DNA of 64,000 bases from Symbioplanes lichenis (GCF_030709675.1 NZ_JAUZQD010000008.1:1-64000); one strand, 5' to 3'; shown: positions 8,325 to 17,572, numbered from the stretch's first letter. Numbers and translations are program-made. Notes: generated by a model not told the origin, from the sequence alone.

Positions 8325-8474
8325 TCGTCACGACAACGGGGGTGTGCCCGCAAGATCCGACCCCCGGCAGGCAGAGGGCCCCGGCAGGTCGAGTAGTGTG
8401 CGACCGTCGGTGACACCTTGCCGTCGGTGTCCGGATTCGTGGCACCGGGCGGTGCTCTAGGGAGGCAGGAGCAG

Positions 8475-9410
8475 GTGGTCTCAAGGAGTTCGGTCGCGCG
8501 ACCTCGCGTCGTTCGGCTCGCCGGGCTCGGTGTCGGTGGTGCTCTGCTGCTCGCCGTGCTGTCCGGCTGTTCGGCCGATGGGATCGGTGACGCCATGGGC
8601 GGCTTCGGCTGGCCCAAGCACGGCATCACCGAGCAGGCGCACAGCATGTACGACATGTGGATCGCGTCGGTCATCGCGGCCCTGATCGTGGGCATTTTCG
8701 TGTGGGGCCTGATCTTCTGGTGCATCATCCGGTACCGCAAGCGGGGCGACAAGCTCCCGGTGCAGACCCGGTTCAACATGCCCATGGAGGTCCTCTACAC
8801 GGTCACCCCGGTGCTGATCGTGGCGGTGCTCTTCTACTACACCGCGATCGTGCAGACCGAGGTGGACAAGCTCTCCGCCAAGCCCGACATGACCGTCGAG
8901 GTCGTCGCGTTCAAGTGGAACTGGCAGTTCAACTATCGCGACGGCATGGGCGAGGACGCCAACACGGTCGCCTCGACGCTCGGCTCGACCGACGTCATCC
9001 CGCTGCTCGTGCTCCCGACCGGCAAGAAGGTCCGGTTCGAGGAGACCAGCAAGGACGTCATCCACTCGTTCTGGGTGCCGGAGATGCTGTTCAAGCGGGA
9101 CGTCTTCCCGGGCAACGTGCGCAACGCCTTCGAGGTGACGCTCGACAAGGAGGGCCGCTACGTCGGCCGGTGCGCCGAGCTCTGCGGCACCTACCACGCG
9201 TTCATGCAGTTCGAGCTGGTCGTGGTCTCGCCGGAGAAGTTCGACACCTTCCTGCAGGCCAAGGAGAGCGGCAAGACCACCGAGGACGCCATGGAGGCCA
9301 TCGGCTTCACCGGTGACCAGCGCTTCGCCGTGACGACGCAGCCGTACGACAGCCGCCGCCACACGGAGTCCTGGAACCAGTCCGGCCAGACGACGGCGCT
9401 CGGGAAGTAG
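8475..9410 (+). CDS. ctaC: Cytochrome c oxidase subunit II (CtaC)
   Basis: The CuA-bearing subunit of aa3 oxidase, receiving electrons from the QcrC heme domain. The 311-residue lipoprotein precursor has a signal ending in the lipobox LLAVLSGC (Cys32), two membrane helices (near residues 60-80 and 100-120), and a periplasmic cupredoxin domain with the CuA motif CAELCGTYHAFM. The sequence WNWQFNY is the aromatic electron-entry region. The GTG at 8475 follows GGAGG by 9 nt and places the signal peptide correctly. ctaF follows after 11 bp. Confidence 0.96.
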   Translation: MVSRSSVARPRVVRLAGLGVGGALLLAVLSGCSADGIGDAMGGFGWPKHGITEQAHSMYDMWIASVIAALIVGIFVWGLIFWCIIRYRKRGDKLPVQTRFNMPMEVLYTVTPVLIVAVLFYYTAIVQTEVDKLSAKPDMTVEVVAFKWNWQFNYRDGMGEDANTVASTLGSTDVIPLLVLPTGKKVRFEETSKDVIHSFWVPEMLFKRDVFPGNVRNAFEVTLDKEGRYVGRCAELCGTYHAFMQFELVVVSPEKFDTFLQAKESGKTTEDAMEAIGFTGDQRFAVTTQPYDSRRHTESWNQSGQTTALGK

Positions 9411-9421
9411 GGGACAGACAA

Positions 9422-9847
9422 GTGAAGACCGAATACAAGATCTTCGCGGGCGTCGCCGTCTTCCTCTTCGGCGCGGCGATCGTCTACGGCCTCTACACCC
9501 ACGGCGAGACCGGCCACCTCGAGTGGATCGGCACCGTGGCGCTGGTCCTGTCGGGCCTGCTCTGCTCGATGTGCGGCGGCTTCTTCTGGTTCGTCGCGCG
9601 GCGCATCGACGACCGCCCCGAGGACCGTGAGGACGGCGAGATCGCCGAGGGCGCCGGCGAGATCGGCTTCTTCAGCCCCGGCAGCTACTGGCCGTTCGGC
9701 CTCGCGCTGGCCGCGGCCACCGCGGGCCTGGGCCTCGTCTTCTGGATGTGGTGGCTGATCGCGCTGGGCATGCTGATGGTGGTCTTCGCCGCCTGCGGTC
9801 TGCTCTTCGAGTACTACTCGGGCACCCGGCACCCGGTCGAGCACTGA
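9422..9847 (+). CDS. ctaF: Cytochrome c oxidase subunit IV (CtaF)
   Basis: A 141-residue actinobacterial subunit with two N-terminal helices, a charged cytoplasmic loop (RIDDRPEDREDGE), the conserved GFFSPGSYWPFGLAL segment, and two C-terminal helices. It stabilises the aa3 oxidase in the bc1-aa3 supercomplex. It follows ctaC by 11 bp in the same operon and is followed by a strong terminator. The catalytic subunit gene ctaD does not lie between ctaC and ctaF as it does in Streptomyces (recalled); it is outside this window. Confidence 0.93.
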   Translation: MKTEYKIFAGVAVFLFGAAIVYGLYTHGETGHLEWIGTVALVLSGLLCSMCGGFFWFVARRIDDRPEDREDGEIAEGAGEIGFFSPGSYWPFGLALAAATAGLGLVFWMWWLIALGMLMVVFAACGLLFEYYSGTRHPVEH

Positions 9848-9865
9848 TCCGCTGAGTTTCCTCGC

Positions 9866-9893
9866 AAGGCCCGCACTTCGGTGCGGGCCTTTT
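9866..9893 (+). terminator. Intrinsic terminator of the ctaC-ctaF operon
   Basis: An 11-bp perfect stem, AAGGCCCGCAC with GTGCGGGCCTT, around a TTCG tetraloop, followed by further T residues. It starts 18 nt after the ctaF stop. Confidence 0.92.
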
Positions 9894-10110
9894 GCGTTGC
9901 CCCCGCCCCGTCGCCTCGCTGCCGCCGAGGCGGTCGTTTCACGCGCGGCGTGGGGGTGGGAAAGGGCCGAGCTTCCGGCCGCGCCAGGTGGCCCGGTCGC
10001 GGCGGGTGCGGCTTGCCGCTCACACCGCCCGGGTACGCCCCCCAGCGGCGCTCTGACGGCCGGAAACGTCGCCGCCGCCCTTCCCCCGGGGGCAGGGCGG
10101 CGGCGACGGC

Positions 10111-10362
10111 TCAGGCGGCTGTGCGCTGGAGCGGGGCGACCCGATTGCCGTTGGGGCGCAGCCAGACGCGGATCTCCAGGGGCGCCAGGATCTCGGCGGC
10201 ACCGCAGCGGGTGCAGACGAGCTCGGGGCAGTCGTCGTGGCCGTCGGTGCACGGCGGCACCTCGAACGGCATCTCGGCGTCGCAGAGGACGCAGCGCAGC
10301 TCTCGTTCGTCCACGGGTGGCTCCTCTTCGTCGGAAGGTGGAATTACCCGAATGTCATTCAA
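10111..10362 (-). CDS. Small zinc-ribbon-like hypothetical protein
   Basis: An 83-residue acidic protein with two CxxC pairs, CVLC and CTRC, plus a Cys in PPCTDGHDDC, which suggests a zinc-binding knuckle. The first possible start is TTG at 10362 without a ribosome site. A GTG at 10314 has GAGGAG 6 nt upstream and would give a 67-residue form that keeps all the cysteines, so the true start is uncertain. The function is unknown; it lies between ctaF and trpD on the opposite strand to ctaF. Confidence 0.7.
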   Translation of the reverse strand: MNDIRVIPPSDEEEPPVDERELRCVLCDAEMPFEVPPCTDGHDDCPELVCTRCGAAEILAPLEIRVWLRPNGNRVAPLQRTAA

Positions 10363-10469
10363 ACGTTGTCACGGAACCACCCGGCAGTGGTGGGATCTCG
10401 CCCCGGCGTGTCCGGACAAATTGCGGACTTCCGGCACGAACCGGCCACCCCGGTCACAGGTCCGGCGGT

Positions 10470-11531
10470 TTACTGCTCGGCGGCCTTGGCTTGCTTGGCG
10501 GCTTCCACCCAGGTGCTCAGCAGAGCCGTGGCCGCGCCGGAATCCACCGTACTCGCGGCGCGGTCGATGCCGGCCCGCATGGTCTCCGTCAGCGAGCCCG
10601 GGAAGCCGTCGTGGGCCGCGAAGGCCGCCGCCGCGTTGAGCAGGACGGCATCGCGCACCGGGCCCTTCTCGCCCGCGAACATGCGCAGCGCCGCGGCGGC
10701 GTTGAACGCGGCGTCGCCGCCGCGCAGGGCGCCCGGGGCGCTGCGCGGGAGACCGAACTCCTCGGCGTCGACCAGCGACTCCGTGACCTCGCCGCCGCGG
10801 ACCAGCCAGACCCGGGTGGGTGCGGCCGTGGTGAACTCGTCGAGGCCGTCCTCGCCCCGCATGACCAGGGCGGCGTCGCCGCGGCGGGCGAAGACCTCGG
10901 CCATCACCGGGGCCATCCGCAGATCGAAGCAGCCGACCGCCGCGTTGCGCGGGCGGGCCGGGTTGGACAGCGGGCCGAGGAAGTTGAAGAACGTGGGGTG
11001 ACCCAGCTCGCGACGCGGGACCGAGGCGTGGCGCATGCCCGGGTGGTAGCGGGCCGCGAAGCAGAAGCCGACGCCGGCCTCGGCCACGGTCCGGCGTACG
11101 CCCTCCGGGCCCAGGTCGAGCGGGATGCCGAAGTACTCGAGCAGGTCCGCGGTGCCGCAGGCCGACGACGCCGCCCGGTTGCCGTGCTTGACCACGGTCA
11201 CCCCGGCGGCGGCGACGATGATCGCTGCCATCGTGGAGATGTTGACGGTGTGGGCGCGGTCGCCGCCCGTGCCGACCACGTCGACCGCGTCGGCCCGGGT
11301 CTCCTCGGGCAGGTCCACCGGCGTGGCGTTGGCGATCATGGCGTCGACCAGGCCGGTCAGCTCGGCCGGGGTCTCGCCCTTGGCCCGCAGCGCCACCGCG
11401 AAGCCCGCGATCTGCACCGGGGTGGCGTTGCCCGCCATGATCTCGCCCATCGCCCACGCCGTGTGCTCCCGGGGCAGCTCCTCGCCGCGCAGCAGTGCGC
11501 CGAGCAGATCGGGCCAGGTGGGCGTGGCCAT
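10470..11531 (-). CDS. trpD: Anthranilate phosphoribosyltransferase (TrpD)
   Basis: Joins anthranilate to PRPP in tryptophan synthesis. The 353-residue protein has the PRPP motif GTGGD near residue 89, the NIST motif, KHGNRAASSACG near 116, and a standard two-domain layout. I chose the ATG at 11531 because GGAGG lies 5 nt before it; an ATG-type start 12 codons upstream has no such site. It is isolated from other trp genes. Its place beside ctaE matches the Rv2192c-Rv2193 neighbourhood recalled from M. tuberculosis. Confidence 0.95.
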   Translation of the reverse strand: MATPTWPDLLGALLRGEELPREHTAWAMGEIMAGNATPVQIAGFAVALRAKGETPAELTGLVDAMIANATPVDLPEETRADAVDVVGTGGDRAHTVNISTMAAIIVAAAGVTVVKHGNRAASSACGTADLLEYFGIPLDLGPEGVRRTVAEAGVGFCFAARYHPGMRHASVPRRELGHPTFFNFLGPLSNPARPRNAAVGCFDLRMAPVMAEVFARRGDAALVMRGEDGLDEFTTAAPTRVWLVRGGEVTESLVDAEEFGLPRSAPGALRGGDAAFNAAAALRMFAGEKGPVRDAVLLNAAAAFAAHDGFPGSLTETMRAGIDRAASTVDSGAATALLSTWVEAAKQAKAAEQ

Positions 11532-11615
11532 GGGGGCCTCCGGGGGAGCGGGTGATCGGGGGTTCAAACCTCGGCGCGGGCCGGGCGGCCCGCGCGGGCC
11601 AGGATGGCGGCCGCG

Positions 11616-11645
11616 AAAACCCGGGCCCGGCGGACCGGACCCGGG
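11616..11645 (-). terminator. Terminator of the receiver-like gene
   Basis: On the minus strand CCCGGGTCCGG pairs with CCGGGCCCGGG (one wobble) around a 4-nt loop and is followed by TTTT. It starts 6 nt after the stop of the 11652-12098 gene and separates it from trpD. Confidence 0.8.
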
Positions 11646-11651
11646 CGGGGG

Positions 11652-12098
11652 TCAGGCGAGCTTGCCGAGACTGCCCAGCGGTACGGCACCGGAGCGCCGG
11701 GCGCGGAGCATGCCGGCGACCGTGCGGCCGGTGGTGACCGGGTCGAGCGGGAACGTCAGCGTCTCGTCGACCTGGGCGAAGGCGGCCAGCCAGCGGTCCG
11801 CCGCCCGGGCGATGACGACGCAGGTGGGCGGCGGGTCCGCATATTCGTCCTTGGTCTGCCGGGCGATGCCGAGGCCGCCCGCGGGACTGGCCTCGCCGTC
11901 CAGCACCATCAGGTCGATCTCGTACTCGTCGAGGAGCCGGCGACAGTCTTCCCACGTCGACGCGTCGACGAACTCCACGGTCAGGTCCGCGGCGGGGCGC
12001 ACGCCGATCGCCAGACGGATCTTGTCGCGGACGGCGATGTCGTCGCTGTAGAGCAGGACGGTGTAGGTGCTCGGCTCGGTCTTGCTGGCATCACTCAT
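11652..12098 (-). CDS. Stand-alone response-regulator-receiver-like protein
   Basis: A 148-residue single-domain protein with a CheY-like pattern: YSDDIAVRDKIR at the acidic pocket and DLMVLDGEA where the phosphorylated Asp would be (about residue 67). The third family hallmark, the Lys near the end, is not evident; LTFPLDP replaces the usual KP loop, so phosphorylation may be lost. There is no output domain. It lies between trpD and ctaG on the same strand and ends at its own terminator. The role is unknown. Confidence 0.75.
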   Translation of the reverse strand: MSDASKTEPSTYTVLLYSDDIAVRDKIRLAIGVRPAADLTVEFVDASTWEDCRRLLDEYEIDLMVLDGEASPAGGLGIARQTKDEYADPPPTCVVIARAADRWLAAFAQVDETLTFPLDPVTTGRTVAGMLRARRSGAVPLGSLGKLA

Positions 12099-12153
12099 AT
12101 GATCTGCCCCGGCTTCCGACGCTCGTAGATGCCCGCTGATGGTACCCGCCCGG

Positions 12154-13200
12154 TCACTCGGGCTCGGTGCGTGGTCCGGTCGTGGCGTGCGCGTTTGTGA
12201 TCTTGGTCGCCGCGCCGGGGGACGTGGCCTGCGTCTCTTCCGTCACTTCCGCCCCGTCGTCCGTACCCGGGGAAGCGGTTGCGGCCGCCGCTTCCTCGGC
12301 CTCCGCGCGGTCGAGGGCGCGGTCGACCCGGCGGGCCTCACGCTCGGACTGCTTGATCCACTGCAGGACCAGGATGCCCAGCATCGTGACGCTCACGATC
12401 TCGCCGCCGGCCCACAGGATGCCGCCCGCCGTGACCTGGTCGCTGTGCGGGTCGATCCAGGTCAGGTGCAGGTTGGGGTACCAGTCGCCGCCCAGCAGGT
12501 CCTTGCTCTGCATGATCGTCAGCCCGAGGACCGTGTGGAACGGCACGGACAGGACCATGAGCAGGGCGCGAGCCGGGTACGGCCACCGGTTGGGCAGCGG
12601 GTCGAGCCCCAGCAGCGGCCAGAAGAACAGGCAGCCCGTCACGATGAAGTGCACGTGGATGAACTCGTGCAGCCAGGCGTGCTCGAGCGTGGCCCGGTAG
12701 AGCCCCGTGAAGTAGAGGACGAACGGGTTCGCGATGAAGATGCCGAACGCCACCAGCGGGAACGTGAGCACCCGGGCCACGCGGCTGTGGACGATCGCGA
12801 GCAGCACCTTGCGCCCGTCCTTGGGCAGCGTGCGCAGCGCCAGCGTCATCGGGGCGCCCAGGGCCAGGAAGATCGGGCCCACCATGGACAGGACCATGTG
12901 CTGCACCATGTGCACGCTGATCAGCGTCGTGTCGTACGCCTCGATGCCGGTCACCGAGACGGCCGCGATCGAGCCCAGCCCGCCGGCCAGGAACGCCACC
13001 GTGCGGCCCGTGGGCCACTGGTCGCCGCGCTGCCTCAGGCGGTGCACGCCGTAGAGGTAGAGGGCCGCCGCGATCAGCAGGAAGAGCGCGATGAGGCTGG
13101 TCAGGCGGATCTCGGTGAAGATGGCGCCGACGGTGAACGGCGGGGGGACAGTATCGCCCGCCGGCGCCGCGAGCGTGGCCGTTTCGACGTGTTGCACCAC
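12154..13200 (-). CDS. ctaG: Cytochrome c oxidase assembly protein (CtaG, caa3 type)
   Basis: An integral membrane protein of 348 residues with about seven to eight helices and conserved His clusters (ISVHMVQHMV and WLHEFIHVHFIVTG) typical of the caa3_CtaG family implicated in copper insertion into CuB. An acidic, Ala/Thr-rich cytoplasmic tail of about 65 residues follows the last helix. Two adjacent GTG codons can start it; I used the first. It is divergent from ctaE, with 98 bp between starts, so the two probably share a control region. Confidence 0.9.
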   Translation of the reverse strand: MVQHVETATLAAPAGDTVPPPFTVGAIFTEIRLTSLIALFLLIAAALYLYGVHRLRQRGDQWPTGRTVAFLAGGLGSIAAVSVTGIEAYDTTLISVHMVQHMVLSMVGPIFLALGAPMTLALRTLPKDGRKVLLAIVHSRVARVLTFPLVAFGIFIANPFVLYFTGLYRATLEHAWLHEFIHVHFIVTGCLFFWPLLGLDPLPNRWPYPARALLMVLSVPFHTVLGLTIMQSKDLLGGDWYPNLHLTWIDPHSDQVTAGGILWAGGEIVSVTMLGILVLQWIKQSEREARRVDRALDRAEAEEAAAATASPGTDDGAEVTEETQATSPGAATKITNAHATTGPRTEPE

Positions 13201-13298
13201 TTCAGGCTATGCCCGGACGGGGTGCGCGCGTTCTACCGGGCCACGACACACACCGGATTGGGCCCCCCGCGACACGTTGAGGTGATCGCGGGGCAATA

Positions 13299-13907
13299 AT
13301 GAGCCTCGTGACAGCGGCCTCAGCCATCGACAAGAGCCGGATCCACTCGCTGACCCGACCCAACATGGTCAGCGTCGGGACCATCGTGTGGCTCTCCAGC
13401 GAGCTCATGTTCTTCGCGGCGTTGTTCGCCATGTACTTCGCCATCCGCGCGGCTGACTACAGCATGTGGGAAGAGCACACCGAAGCTCTCAAGATCCCGT
13501 ACGCGACGACGTTCACGATCATTCTCGTGCTCTCGTCCGTCACCTGCCAGCTCGGCGTGTTCGCGGCGGAGAAGGGTGACGTGTTCGCGCTGCGGCGCTG
13601 GTTCACGATCACTTTCGTCATGGGCCTGATCTTCGTGCTCGGCCAGGCGAACGAGTACCGCAACCTCGTCCACGAGGGCATCAAGCTCAACGGCGACGGG
13701 TACGGCTCGATGTTCTACCTGACGACCGGGTTCCACGGTCTGCACGTGACCGGCGGGCTCATCGCCTTCATCGTCTACATGATCCGCACGACCATGGGCC
13801 GCTTCACGCCGGCCCAGGCCACGTCGGCGATCGTGGTGTCGTACTACTGGCACTTCGTCGACGTCGTGTGGATCGCGCTGTTCGCCATGATCTATTGGCT
13901 GCAGTAG
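13299..13907 (+). CDS. ctaE: Cytochrome c oxidase subunit III (CtaE)
   Basis: A 202-residue subunit with five membrane helices. Conserved features include the WLSSELMFFAALFAMYF helix, GLHVTGGL, and the C-terminal YYWHFVDVVWIALF typical of subunit III. It heads the ctaE-qcrCAB operon. The ATG at 13299 has no clear Shine-Dalgarno sequence, and a GTG three codons later is an alternative. Confidence 0.95.
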   Translation: MSLVTAASAIDKSRIHSLTRPNMVSVGTIVWLSSELMFFAALFAMYFAIRAADYSMWEEHTEALKIPYATTFTIILVLSSVTCQLGVFAAEKGDVFALRRWFTITFVMGLIFVLGQANEYRNLVHEGIKLNGDGYGSMFYLTTGFHGLHVTGGLIAFIVYMIRTTMGRFTPAQATSAIVVSYYWHFVDVVWIALFAMIYWLQ

Positions 13908-13957
13908 CCCGCCGCCGTCCGTGAGTTTCAAGGTCAACACCCAGAGGGACACAGCCC

Positions 13958-14806
13958 ATGACTTCTGACACCCCCGCCGGACGGCGCTTCCGGGTGTTCA
14001 CCCGGCGGCGTTCCGCGCCCAGCCGGGCTCGCCGGCGTATCGGTGCAGCGGTCCGCATGCTGGCCGCGCTCGCCCTGGCCGGAGGCGTCTACACCGCCTT
14101 CGCGCCCGGCGCCTTCGCCGAGGACGACCGGCAGCTCTCCACCGCGGCCCAGGAGGGCAAGGCCCTCTTCGACAACAGCTGCATCACGTGCCACGGCCGC
14201 AACGCCGAGGGCGTCGAGGGCCGCGGCCCGAGCCTCATCGGCGTCGGCTCCGCCTCCGTGGAGTTCCAGGTCGGCACCGGCCGCATGCCGATGACCCGCC
14301 AGGAGGCCCAGGCCGAGCAGAAGCGCCCCGTCTTCGACGAGACGCAGACCAAGCAGCTGGGGCAGTACATCCAGGAGATCGGCGGCGGCCCGGAGATCCC
14401 GGCCGGCTCGCTGACCAAGGACGTCGAGTCCGACCCCGAGGCGCTGGCCAAGGGCGGTGAGCTCTTCCGGCTCAACTGCGCCCAGTGCCACGGCAACGTC
14501 GGGGCCGGCGGCGCGCTCTCCTCCGGCAAGTTCGCCCCGAGCCTGCACGACCCGACGGCGGAGCAGATCTACGGCGCCATGCTGACCGGCCCGCAGAACA
14601 TGCCCGTCTTCGGCGACAATGAGCTCACGCCGGACGAGAAGCAGGAGATCATCACCTACATCACCACCCAGATCCAGAACGACAAGGACCCGGGCGGTCT
14701 GTTCAACCTGGGTGGTTACGGCCCGGCGACCGAGGGTCTGGCGATCTTCGTGGTCGGCATCACGATCCTGGTCTTCGCGGCGCTGTGGATTGCGGGGAAG
14801 TCATGA
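13958..14806 (+). CDS. qcrC: Menaquinol-cytochrome c reductase diheme subunit (QcrC)
   Basis: The diheme cytochrome c of the actinobacterial bc1 complex, which replaces soluble cytochrome c and passes electrons directly to CuA. The 282-residue protein has a basic N-terminal signal/anchor, two CxxCH sites (CITCH at 75-79 and CAQCH at 174-178), and a C-terminal membrane helix (TEGLAIFVVGITILVFA region). Its stop overlaps the start of qcrA (ATGA). Confidence 0.96.
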   Translation: MTSDTPAGRRFRVFTRRRSAPSRARRRIGAAVRMLAALALAGGVYTAFAPGAFAEDDRQLSTAAQEGKALFDNSCITCHGRNAEGVEGRGPSLIGVGSASVEFQVGTGRMPMTRQEAQAEQKRPVFDETQTKQLGQYIQEIGGGPEIPAGSLTKDVESDPEALAKGGELFRLNCAQCHGNVGAGGALSSGKFAPSLHDPTAEQIYGAMLTGPQNMPVFGDNELTPDEKQEIITYITTQIQNDKDPGGLFNLGGYGPATEGLAIFVVGITILVFAALWIAGKS

Positions 14807-15912
14807 CCGTCACGCACGGTGGGTCGCACGGCACCAACACCGGCACCGAGCCGGTCGACGTCAACGACCCCAAGCTGTCGCGCTTCGACATCGTCCGTGA
14901 GGGCGCCCGGCGCGACGACATCGAGATCGTCACGTACGAGTCGCAGTTCGAGGGCACGAACTCCAAGGCGGAGAAGCGCATCGTGCGCAACATCGCCCTG
15001 CTGTTCGTCATCTCGGGCCTGTTCGCGCTGGCGTTCGTCGTCCTCTTCATCGTGTTGCCGTGGGAGTTCGAGCTCGGCAACCACCTGAGCGACTACTACA
15101 CGCCGGCCCTGGGCATCACGCTCGGCATCTCGCTCTTCGCCCTCGGCATCGCGATCCTCGCCTGGGCCAAGAAGCTGCTGCCGCACGAGGTCTCGATCCA
15201 GGACCGGCACAACCAGCCCTCCAGCGACGACGACCGGCTGATCACCGGCCAGACCATGGTCTACATGGTCGACGAGCTGGGCGTGCAGCGCCGGCCGCTG
15301 CTCAAGGGCGCGATCGCGCTGGGTCTCGCCCCGCTCGGGGTGGCCGCGGCCGCCCCGCTCATCGGCGGTCTGATCGAGAACCCGCACAAGGGCGAAGAGC
15401 CGATGATGTACCACACCGGCTTCGACCCCGTCAGCAACAACGGGCAGCTCGTGCGGCTCGCCCGCGAGGACGGCTCGCCGGTCCGGCCGGACGACGTCAG
15501 CGTCGGCGGTCAGATCACGGTCTTCCCGGGCATCCCGGGCGGCTCGACCAACCACTACGCCGACTCGCCGACCCTGCTGGTGCACCTGCGCGCCACCGAC
15601 GCCGAGGCCACCCGGGCCGCGGCCGAGGGCGACGAGATCAACAAGGGCGGCATGTGGGGCAACTACGTGGCGTTCTCGAAGATCTGCACCCACGCCGGCT
15701 GCCCGGCTAGTCTTTACGAGCAGCAGACCAACCGTCTGCTCTGCCCGTGTCACCAGTCGCAGTTCCTGATCACCGACAACGCTCGTCCTGTCTTCGGACC
15801 GGCCAGCCGCCGCCTGCCTCTCCTGCCTCTCGAGGTGGACGAGGAGGGGTTCTTCGTGGCAGCGTCTGACTTCCGGGAAGCTGTTGGACCCGACTTCTGG
15901 GAGCGGCCATGA
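14803..15912 (+). CDS. qcrA: Rieske iron-sulfur subunit (QcrA)
   Basis: A 369-residue actinobacterial Rieske protein with three membrane helices and a C-terminal Rieske domain. The [2Fe-2S] ligands lie in CTHAGC (Cys295, His297) and CPCHQS (Cys314, His317). I chose the ATG at 14803, which overlaps the qcrC stop, over a start six codons upstream. The stop overlaps the qcrB start (ATGA), so the three genes are translationally coupled. Confidence 0.95.
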   Translation: MTVTHGGSHGTNTGTEPVDVNDPKLSRFDIVREGARRDDIEIVTYESQFEGTNSKAEKRIVRNIALLFVISGLFALAFVVLFIVLPWEFELGNHLSDYYTPALGITLGISLFALGIAILAWAKKLLPHEVSIQDRHNQPSSDDDRLITGQTMVYMVDELGVQRRPLLKGAIALGLAPLGVAAAAPLIGGLIENPHKGEEPMMYHTGFDPVSNNGQLVRLAREDGSPVRPDDVSVGGQITVFPGIPGGSTNHYADSPTLLVHLRATDAEATRAAAEGDEINKGGMWGNYVAFSKICTHAGCPASLYEQQTNRLLCPCHQSQFLITDNARPVFGPASRRLPLLPLEVDEEGFFVAASDFREAVGPDFWERP

Positions 15913-17525
15913 AACGCCGGAAGCTGGACCTGGCCCAGGTCCCCGCGAACATCGGCAAGGGGCTCGACGACCGTTACCAGGCTGCCACCCCGCTGCGCGG
16001 TCTGCTGAACAAGGTCTTCCCCGACCACTGGTCGTTCCTGCTCGGTGAGATCGCGCTCTTCTCCTTCGTCGTGCTGTTGCTGAGTGGCGTGTTCCTCACG
16101 CTGTTCTTCGACCCGTCGATGAAGGAGGTCGTCTACGACGGTCCCTACACCGCCCTGCGCGGCGTGGAGATGTCGGCGGCCTACGAGTCCTCGCTGCACC
16201 TGTCCTTCGAGGTGCGCGGCGGTCTGTTCATGCGGCAGATGCACCACTGGGCGGCGCTGCTGTTCATGGCCTCGATCGTCATCCACATGGCGCGCATCTT
16301 CTTCACCGGTGCGTTCCGCAAGCCCCGCGAGGCCAACTGGACGATCGGCGTCATCCTCTTCCTGCTCGGCTTCTTCGCCGGCTTCACCGGTTACTCGCTC
16401 CCGGACGACGGCCTGTCCGGCACGGGTCTCCGCATCGCCTCGGCGATCATGCTCTCCATCCCGGTCATCGGCACGTGGCTGTCCGCCGCGGTCTTCGGCG
16501 GGGAGTACCCGGGCGAGCTGATCATCGGCCGCTTCTACATCGCCCACGTGCTGCTGATCCCGGGCGGCCTGCTCGCCCTGATCGCCGCCCACCTGGGCAT
16601 CGTGTTCAAGCAGAAGCACACCCAGTGGCCGGGCCCGATGCGGACCAACGACAACGTCGTGGGCGAGCGCATGTTCCCGCGTTACGCGCTCAAGCAGGGC
16701 GGCTTCTTCATGGCCGTCTTCGGCACGATCGCGCTCATGGCGGGTCTGTTCCAGATCAACCCGATCTGGCTCTTCGGCCCCTACCTGGCCTCCGCGGTGT
16801 CCTCGGCGAGCCAGCCCGACTGGTACGTCATGTTCATGGACGGCCTGGTCCGGCTCATGCCCGCCTGGCAGATCGACATCCCGATCGGCGACGGCTATGT
16901 GATCCCGCCGCTGTTCTGGCCCGCGGTGGTCGGCCTCGGCGCGCTGTTCACGCTCCCGATGCTCTACCCGAGCATGGAGGCGCGGCGGCTCAAGGACCAC
17001 AAGTCGCACCACATCCTCCAGCGGCCCCGGGACGCGCCCGAGCGCACCGGTGTCGGCGCGATGGCCTTCTCGTTCTTCTTCATCGCGACGATCTCCGGCG
17101 CCAACGACGTCATCGCCGACAAGTTCCACATCAGCCTCAACGCGATGACCTGGGCCGGCCGCATCGGCCTGGTGCTGATCCCGCCGCTGGCCTACTACCT
17201 CGCCGTCCGCATCTGCCTCGGTCTGCAGCAGCACGACCGCGAGGTGCTGGCGCACGGTGTGGAGACCGGCATCATCCGGCGGCTGCCGAACGGCAAGTTC
17301 GAGGAGGTCCACCAGCCGCTCGGCCCGGTGGACGACCACGGCCACCCGATCCCGCTGGAGTACGCCGGCTGGGTCGTCCCGAAGAAGATGAACCGCCTCG
17401 GCGCCCTCGGGCCCGCGGTCAAGGGCTTCTTCTTCCCGGTCGAGAAGCCGGTCGAGGCGCCGGTGTCCCCGGCCGTCCCGCCGGTGACCGGCTCCAGCCG
17501 CGAGGAGATCACCTCCGGCCGCTGA
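15909..17525 (+). CDS. qcrB: Cytochrome b subunit (QcrB)
   Basis: The menaquinol-oxidising membrane subunit with two b hemes; in mycobacteria it is the target of the inhibitor Q203. The 538-residue protein shows heme-ligand His residues in QMHHW and VIHMARIFF on helix B and in FYIAHVLLIP on helix D, and a PPLFWP quinol-site motif in place of the classical PEWY. It has eight or more helices and a C-terminal extension as in actinobacteria. It ends the ctaE-qcrCAB operon before a perfect terminator. Confidence 0.96.
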   Translation: MKRRKLDLAQVPANIGKGLDDRYQAATPLRGLLNKVFPDHWSFLLGEIALFSFVVLLLSGVFLTLFFDPSMKEVVYDGPYTALRGVEMSAAYESSLHLSFEVRGGLFMRQMHHWAALLFMASIVIHMARIFFTGAFRKPREANWTIGVILFLLGFFAGFTGYSLPDDGLSGTGLRIASAIMLSIPVIGTWLSAAVFGGEYPGELIIGRFYIAHVLLIPGGLLALIAAHLGIVFKQKHTQWPGPMRTNDNVVGERMFPRYALKQGGFFMAVFGTIALMAGLFQINPIWLFGPYLASAVSSASQPDWYVMFMDGLVRLMPAWQIDIPIGDGYVIPPLFWPAVVGLGALFTLPMLYPSMEARRLKDHKSHHILQRPRDAPERTGVGAMAFSFFFIATISGANDVIADKFHISLNAMTWAGRIGLVLIPPLAYYLAVRICLGLQQHDREVLAHGVETGIIRRLPNGKFEEVHQPLGPVDDHGHPIPLEYAGWVVPKKMNRLGALGPAVKGFFFPVEKPVEAPVSPAVPPVTGSSREEITSGR

Positions 17526-17540
17526 GGTCACGAGCACGAC

Positions 17541-17572
17541 AAAAGGGGCCCCCTGGTCAGGGGGCCCCTTTT
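17541..17572 (+). terminator. Perfect-stem terminator of ctaE-qcrCAB
   Basis: A 15-bp perfect inverted repeat, AAAAGGGGCCCCCTG and CAGGGGGCCCCTTTT, with a 2-nt centre. A and T runs on both sides allow it to work in both directions, also serving the convergent Lrp-like gene. Confidence 0.93.
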
